From the NCBI GenBank assembly GCA_965603095.1, contig CBFDBQ010000076.1, positions 1 through 5,699 of the forward strand: a stretch of 5,699 nt of DNA, read 5' to 3'. The DNA is from DAOVVL01 sp965603095. Its GTDB lineage: Bacteria; Pseudomonadota; Alphaproteobacteria; Rhodospirillales; Magnetovibrionaceae. The notes below the pieces were generated by a model. The model did no database searches and had not been told where the DNA came from. It saw only the letters and a program-made list of their open reading frames with translations. Below are positions 4,367 through 5,699 of the stretch, one piece after another. Position 1 is the first letter of the stretch, and each line of letters opens with the position of its first letter. A program made the position numbers and the translations under genes.

Positions 4367-5699
4367 TTATTCATTTCTGAGGTGTGTGGCCGCTTTTTCG
4401 CCCAATGCCCCCCAGGTGCCAACCAGCCCGGATATGGTTGTAAATGCTATACCAGCCGCCGTGGTTAGCAATGCGATATTGGGATAAAACGCCCAGTTCA
4501 TATCCATCAACTGGGTAATCACCGCCCATGAAATTAACGCACCAATGCTGAGTGCAATAATTCCAGTGAGAAGACCCAAGAAAGCATATTCGGCGACAAA
4601 CGCACCCAATATTTGTGTGCGGGTGGCGCCCAGCACCTTGAACACAACCGAATCGTAAACTCGCTTGGCGTTGCCTGCGGCAATGGTTCCAGCCAGCACA
4701 ATTATTCCTGCCAAAATTGTAACCGATGCGGTTCCTTGAATTGCTTGGCTAATACCAGCAAGCATATTGTTGGCGGCCTCTAATGCATCGCGCACACGTA
4801 AGGTTGATATGTTGGGGAAGGCATCTGTTACTTTGCGTTCAATTTCAGCCTCAATTTGTTCGGGTGCGACAATGGCAGCAATGTGGGTTTGTGGTGCATT
4901 TTCCAATGTTCCCGGTGCAAATATAATTGCAAAATCAAAACGCAACGTGCGCCAATCAATTTTACGCAATGATTTAATTTCTGCGGTAATTTCACGACCC
5001 AATACATTAAGCGTTAAGGTATCACCCACATCTACGCCAAAACCACGGGCGACGCCGGCATCAAACGAAATTATCGGTGGGCCAGAATAATTTTTATCCC
5101 ACCATTCACCTTTTATAATTTCAGTTCCTTCTGCGGGCTTGGCTGAATATGTTAGCGCCCGATCACCACGAACCGCCCAGCGAACGTTTGATGCAATTTC
5201 TGCATCTTCAACCGGCACGCCATTTATTTTTACAATGCGCCCGCGCATGGACGGCATCCGGCGCAAGCCCGATGTTCCATCGATAGAATTAAGTGTTTGA
5301 TCAAATTCTTCAACTTGCGACGATTGAATATCAATAAAGAAAAAAGCTGGCGCACGTTCGGGTATCTGTTCATTAATTTGGTTGGAAAGATTTCCTTGAA
5401 TAAGTGCGATACCAACCAAAACCGAAAGCCCAACACCCAATGCGGTTACAACCCGGACGGTTGAATTACCGGGACGATGCAAGTTGGCAATTACCAATCT
5501 AACAATTGCATTTTTTGAGTGGGGAATTTTTTTGGCAATACGAACAACTGCTTTGCCGCTAAGGCGCAGGGCAAAAATTGTTATCGCAGAAACAGCAATA
5601 AACCAGTAAGCAAAATTACGCTCAACCGACCACAAAATTACCAGCCCGGCCATTAATGCTAGCCCTGCGATAAATGCAATTACATAAATTGCTGTGTAT
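4367..5699 (-). CDS. FtsX/YbbP-type ABC transporter permease, C-terminal part (runs off right edge)
   Basis: The frame stays open to the window edge (443 residues), reading YTAIYVIAFIAGLAL into the internal Met at 5653. That Met sits inside a membrane helix and is not the start. Numbering from it: helices at about 1-10 and 14-32; a cytoplasmic link with RLVIANLHRPGNSTVRVV (52-69); a helix at 70-88; a large periplasmic MacB-like domain at about 90-300 (PERAPAFFFIDIQ, MRGRI, GEWW, FGVDVGDTLTLNVLGREITAEI); then the FtsX domain with helices near 310-327, 347-382 and 393-415 and the coupling motif FKVLGATRTQI (338-348). This matches the second half of YbbP-like permeases of about 800 residues, which pair with a YbbA-type ATPase. 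That gene would be expected upstream, outside the window. These systems are thought to extract or move envelope lipids or lipoproteins, but the substrate is not established. The stop at 4369-4367 follows a normal C-terminus. Confidence 0.9.
   Translation of the reverse strand, partial: YTAIYVIAFIAGLALMAGLVILWSVERNFAYWFIAVSAITIFALRLSGKAVVRIAKKIPHSKNAIVRLVIANLHRPGNSTVRVVTALGVGLSVLVGIALIQGNLSNQINEQIPERAPAFFFIDIQSSQVEEFDQTLNSIDGTSGLRRMPSMRGRIVKINGVPVEDAEIASNVRWAVRGDRALTYSAKPAEGTEIIKGEWWDKNYSGPPIISFDAGVARGFGVDVGDTLTLNVLGREITAEIKSLRKIDWRTLRFDFAIIFAPGTLENAPQTHIAAIVAPEQIEAEIERKVTDAFPNISTLRVRDALEAANNMLAGISQAIQGTASVTILAGIIVLAGTIAAGNAKRVYDSVVFKVLGATRTQILGAFVAEYAFLGLLTGIIALSIGALISWAVITQLMDMNWAFYPNIALLTTAAGIAFTTISGLVGTWGALGEKAATHLRNE

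Noticed and set aside
4767..5436. Open frames at 4767-5090 (plus) and 5230-5436 (minus) inside the permease gene
   Set aside because: They overlap conserved permease sequence in other frames and encode nothing recognisable.
5651..5653. ATG as the true start of the permease
   Set aside because: The frame continues without a stop to the window edge and the Met lies inside a hydrophobic helix; the family's N-terminal half must lie outside the window.

Overview
The window looks like chromosomal DNA of a moderately AT-rich bacterium, most likely an alphaproteobacterium. That inference rests on the protein families and how their sequences read (YbbP-type FtsX permease, Bax-inhibitor-1 protein, GyaR-type reductase, orphan Flp pilin, small C-terminal J-domain protein). 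It is not a formal placement. I see no mobile element, CRISPR array, rRNA or tRNA.

Layout. From the left edge, two genes read leftward: the N-terminal third of an EamA/DMT-type membrane transporter (1-309, cut by the edge) and, 80 nt upstream of it, a tiny Flp-type pilin (390-581). Next comes an unusually long, AT-rich stretch without a credible gene (about 582-1655). It separates the pilin from a divergent rightward pair: a 232-residue protein with a C-terminal J-domain (1656-2354), and a D-glycerate dehydrogenase/hydroxypyruvate reductase (2419-3387) 64 nt further on. A strong bidirectional hairpin terminator at 3404-3435 closes this pair against two leftward genes: a Bax-inhibitor-1 family membrane protein (3483-4208) and, upstream of it, the C-terminal part of a large FtsX/YbbP-type ABC permease that runs off the right edge (4367-5699).

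The genes do not form one pathway. They are ordinary housekeeping and envelope functions: small-molecule export or uptake, a pilus subunit, a putative DnaK co-chaperone, glyoxylate/hydroxypyruvate reduction, a BI-1 channel-like protein and an ABC permease. The parts least explained by known families are the N-terminal two thirds of the J-domain protein and the leader in front of it. That leader has a good sigma70-like promoter, an imperfect 18-bp direct repeat with a 20-bp period, and a small hairpin over the ribosome binding site. The 1.07-kb gene-poor spacer and the Cys-containing leader of the orphan pilin are also worth a look. I found no clear evidence of a wholly new multi-gene system.
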